Origin: Acidobacteriota bacterium
GTDB taxonomy: Bacteria; Acidobacteriota; Terriglobia; Terriglobales; Acidobacteriaceae
Direction: 5' to 3'
Assembly (NCBI GenBank): GCA_021798235.1
Contig: JAJZMO010000151.1
Location: 1 to 7,902, forward strand
DNA length: 7,902 bases
The notes beneath the pieces were generated by a model, which worked only from the letters and a program-made list of their open reading frames with translations, made no database searches and had not been told where the DNA came from. Made by a program: the position numbers and the translations under genes. Shown piece after piece: positions 7,250 through 7,902 of this stretch (position 1 is its first letter; each line of letters begins with the position of its first letter).

Positions 7250-7285
7250 TGGTAGGCACGACTGGACTCGAACCAGCGACCTCTA
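7250..7285. other. Predicted attachment-site junction at the 3' half of tRNA-Val
   Basis: Integrases of this kind usually recombine within the 3' half (anticodon stem to acceptor end) of a tRNA gene, and the element restores the tRNA with its own copy of that segment. Here the integrase gene abuts the tRNA 3' end and the tRNA is intact, so the att core should lie about here. The matching direct repeat should be at the far end of the element, upstream of the window. I found no second copy inside the window, so the exact core is undetermined. Confidence 0.4.
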
Positions 7286-7326
7286 CCGTGTCAAGGTAGC
7301 GCTCTAACCAACTGAGCTACGCGCCT
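7250..7326 (-). tRNA. tRNA-Val (anticodon GAC)
   Basis: Read on the minus strand, the gene folds as a full cloverleaf. The acceptor stem AGGCGCG/CGTGCCT has one G-U pair; the D arm is GCTC/GAGC. The anticodon stem is CTACC/GGTAG with loop TTGACAC (anticodon GAC), and the T arm is GCTGG-TTCGAGT-CCAGT. The discriminator A is at 7253 and CCA is encoded (7252-7250). It decodes GUC and GUU. All stems pair, so it should be functional even though a mobile element seems to sit at its 3' side. Confidence 0.97.
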
Positions 7327-7345
7327 GCAAGGTGGGACACTCCTA

Positions 7346-7354
7346 AATATAGCA
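7346..7354 (-). promoter_or_regulatory. Extended -10 promoter for tRNA-Val
   Basis: On the minus strand the sequence TGC-TATATT (7354 down to 7346) is an extended -10 element, TATATT matching five of six consensus bases. It ends 19 bp before the mature tRNA 5' end, leaving room for a short 5' leader removed by RNase P. No clear -35 box is present, which is usual for extended -10 promoters. Confidence 0.5.
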
Positions 7355-7492
7355 GACCGGGGCGGGTGCGGCGGTGGTCTCGTTTTGGCGGCGGCAGGGG
7401 CTGGGTTGCGGCTTCTGCTGCCGATTCCGGCACCTCGAGAGATAACTTCGCGCAAAAGTTCGTTGACGTTACTACACTTAGGACAGACGACT

Positions 7493-7902
7493 ATGAAAGT
7501 CCTACGTGCTGCGCCGAATCTTTTGACTTTTCTGCGGCTTTGCCTCGTACCTTTTATCGTCCTCGTTATTTTGCAGGACCATTACCGGATTGCCTTCGGC
7601 ATCTTTCTGCTGGCTGGGCTCACAGATGCGCTCGACGGCTACCTGGCGCGAAGGCTGAACCAGATCACGGTGCTCGGTCATTATCTCGACCCTGTGGCCG
7701 ACAAGCTGATGCTGAGCACGCTGTTCCTGGCGCTGCATCACGAGGGGCTTATTTCGCGGGCAGTCACGGTGCTGGTCTTCGGGCGTGACCTGGGCATCCT
7801 GACTGTTTCGGCGATCCTTTATGCCACGGTGGGGATGCGGTCCTTCCCGCCCAGCATCCTGGGGAAGGTGAACACGCTGGTGCAGATTATTGCCGTCACC
7901 AC
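7493..7902 (+). CDS. pgsA: CDP-alcohol phosphatidyltransferase, probably PgsA (3' end outside window)
   Basis: Enzymes of this family transfer a phosphatidyl group from CDP-diacylglycerol to an alcohol in the inner membrane. PgsA makes phosphatidylglycerol phosphate, the precursor of phosphatidylglycerol and cardiolipin. The 136 visible codons begin MKVLRAAPNLLTFLRLCLVP, the typical start of the family. They contain the full catalytic signature D45-x2-D48-G49-x2-A52-R53-x8-G62-x3-D66-x3-D70. Hydrophobic segments at about 15-44, 70-82 and 90-112 fit a polytopic membrane protein. AGGA at 7480-7483 serves as a ribosome-binding site 9 nt before the ATG. It lies beyond the tRNA, so it is most likely native chromosome. 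The family is certain; PgsA is favoured over the related cardiolipin synthase or phosphatidylserine/inositol synthases by the N-terminus and motif context, but not proven. Confidence 0.88.
   Translation, partial: MKVLRAAPNLLTFLRLCLVPFIVLVILQDHYRIAFGIFLLAGLTDALDGYLARRLNQITVLGHYLDPVADKLMLSTLFLALHHEGLISRAVTVLVFGRDLGILTVSAILYATVGMRSFPPSILGKVNTLVQIIAVT

Noticed and set aside
7444..7460. AACTT/AAGTT inverted repeat upstream of the phosphatidyltransferase gene
   Set aside because: Five-bp arms only; not distinguishable from chance.
7366..7788. 140-codon + strand ORF beyond the tRNA
   Set aside because: It overlaps the phosphatidyltransferase gene in another frame, has no ribosome-binding site, and its product has no recognisable domain; the 7493 frame has a complete catalytic signature.
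1..7902. CRISPR array, insertion sequence or tandem repeat
   Set aside because: No regularly spaced direct repeats, transposase gene or terminal inverted repeats were seen anywhere in the window.

Overview
The window looks like the inner end of a tRNA-associated integrated island in a moderately GC-rich bacterium. An acidobacterial (Terriglobia-type) host is my best guess from protein style and base composition, but the sequence does not prove it. Every protein-coding gene I can support is on the + strand. The only minus-strand gene is a tRNA.

Positions 1-3876 carry the distal part of a type I restriction-modification operon. The 3' part of hsdS (second target-recognition domain and conserved C-terminus) is followed 3 nt later by a complete hsdR. 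hsdM is expected upstream, outside the window, giving an M-S-R order. HsdR keeps its nuclease motif (D149, E163, K165) and its translocase motifs ([27 protein letters not shown]), so it looks functional.

Positions 3877-5951 are a regulatory block. It holds an Xre-family repressor with an AT-rich 5' region and a strong internal promoter, and a 243-aa protein with a ParB/KorB-like helix-turn-helix but no ParB N-terminal domain. It ends with a small excisionase-like HTH protein. The spaces between these genes are rich in inverted repeats: a perfect 12-bp stem at 4684-4714 and two consecutive hairpins at 5583-5608 and 5626-5654.

Positions 5948-7207 encode a complete tyrosine recombinase with all catalytic residues. 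It ends 42 bp from the 3' end of a tRNA-Val(GAC) gene on the minus strand (7250-7326), the classic arrangement of an element integrated into the 3' end of a tRNA. Beyond the tRNA, at 7493, begins a housekeeping gene for a CDP-alcohol phosphatidyltransferase (probably PgsA), cut by the window end. I read this as the chromosomal flank.

Taken together, the element carries a type I restriction system as cargo. It has its own regulator(s), a probable excisionase and an integrase, and is docked at tRNA-Val. The least familiar part is the ParB-like HTH gene with its surrounding palindromes. No wholly new enzymatic system is evident.
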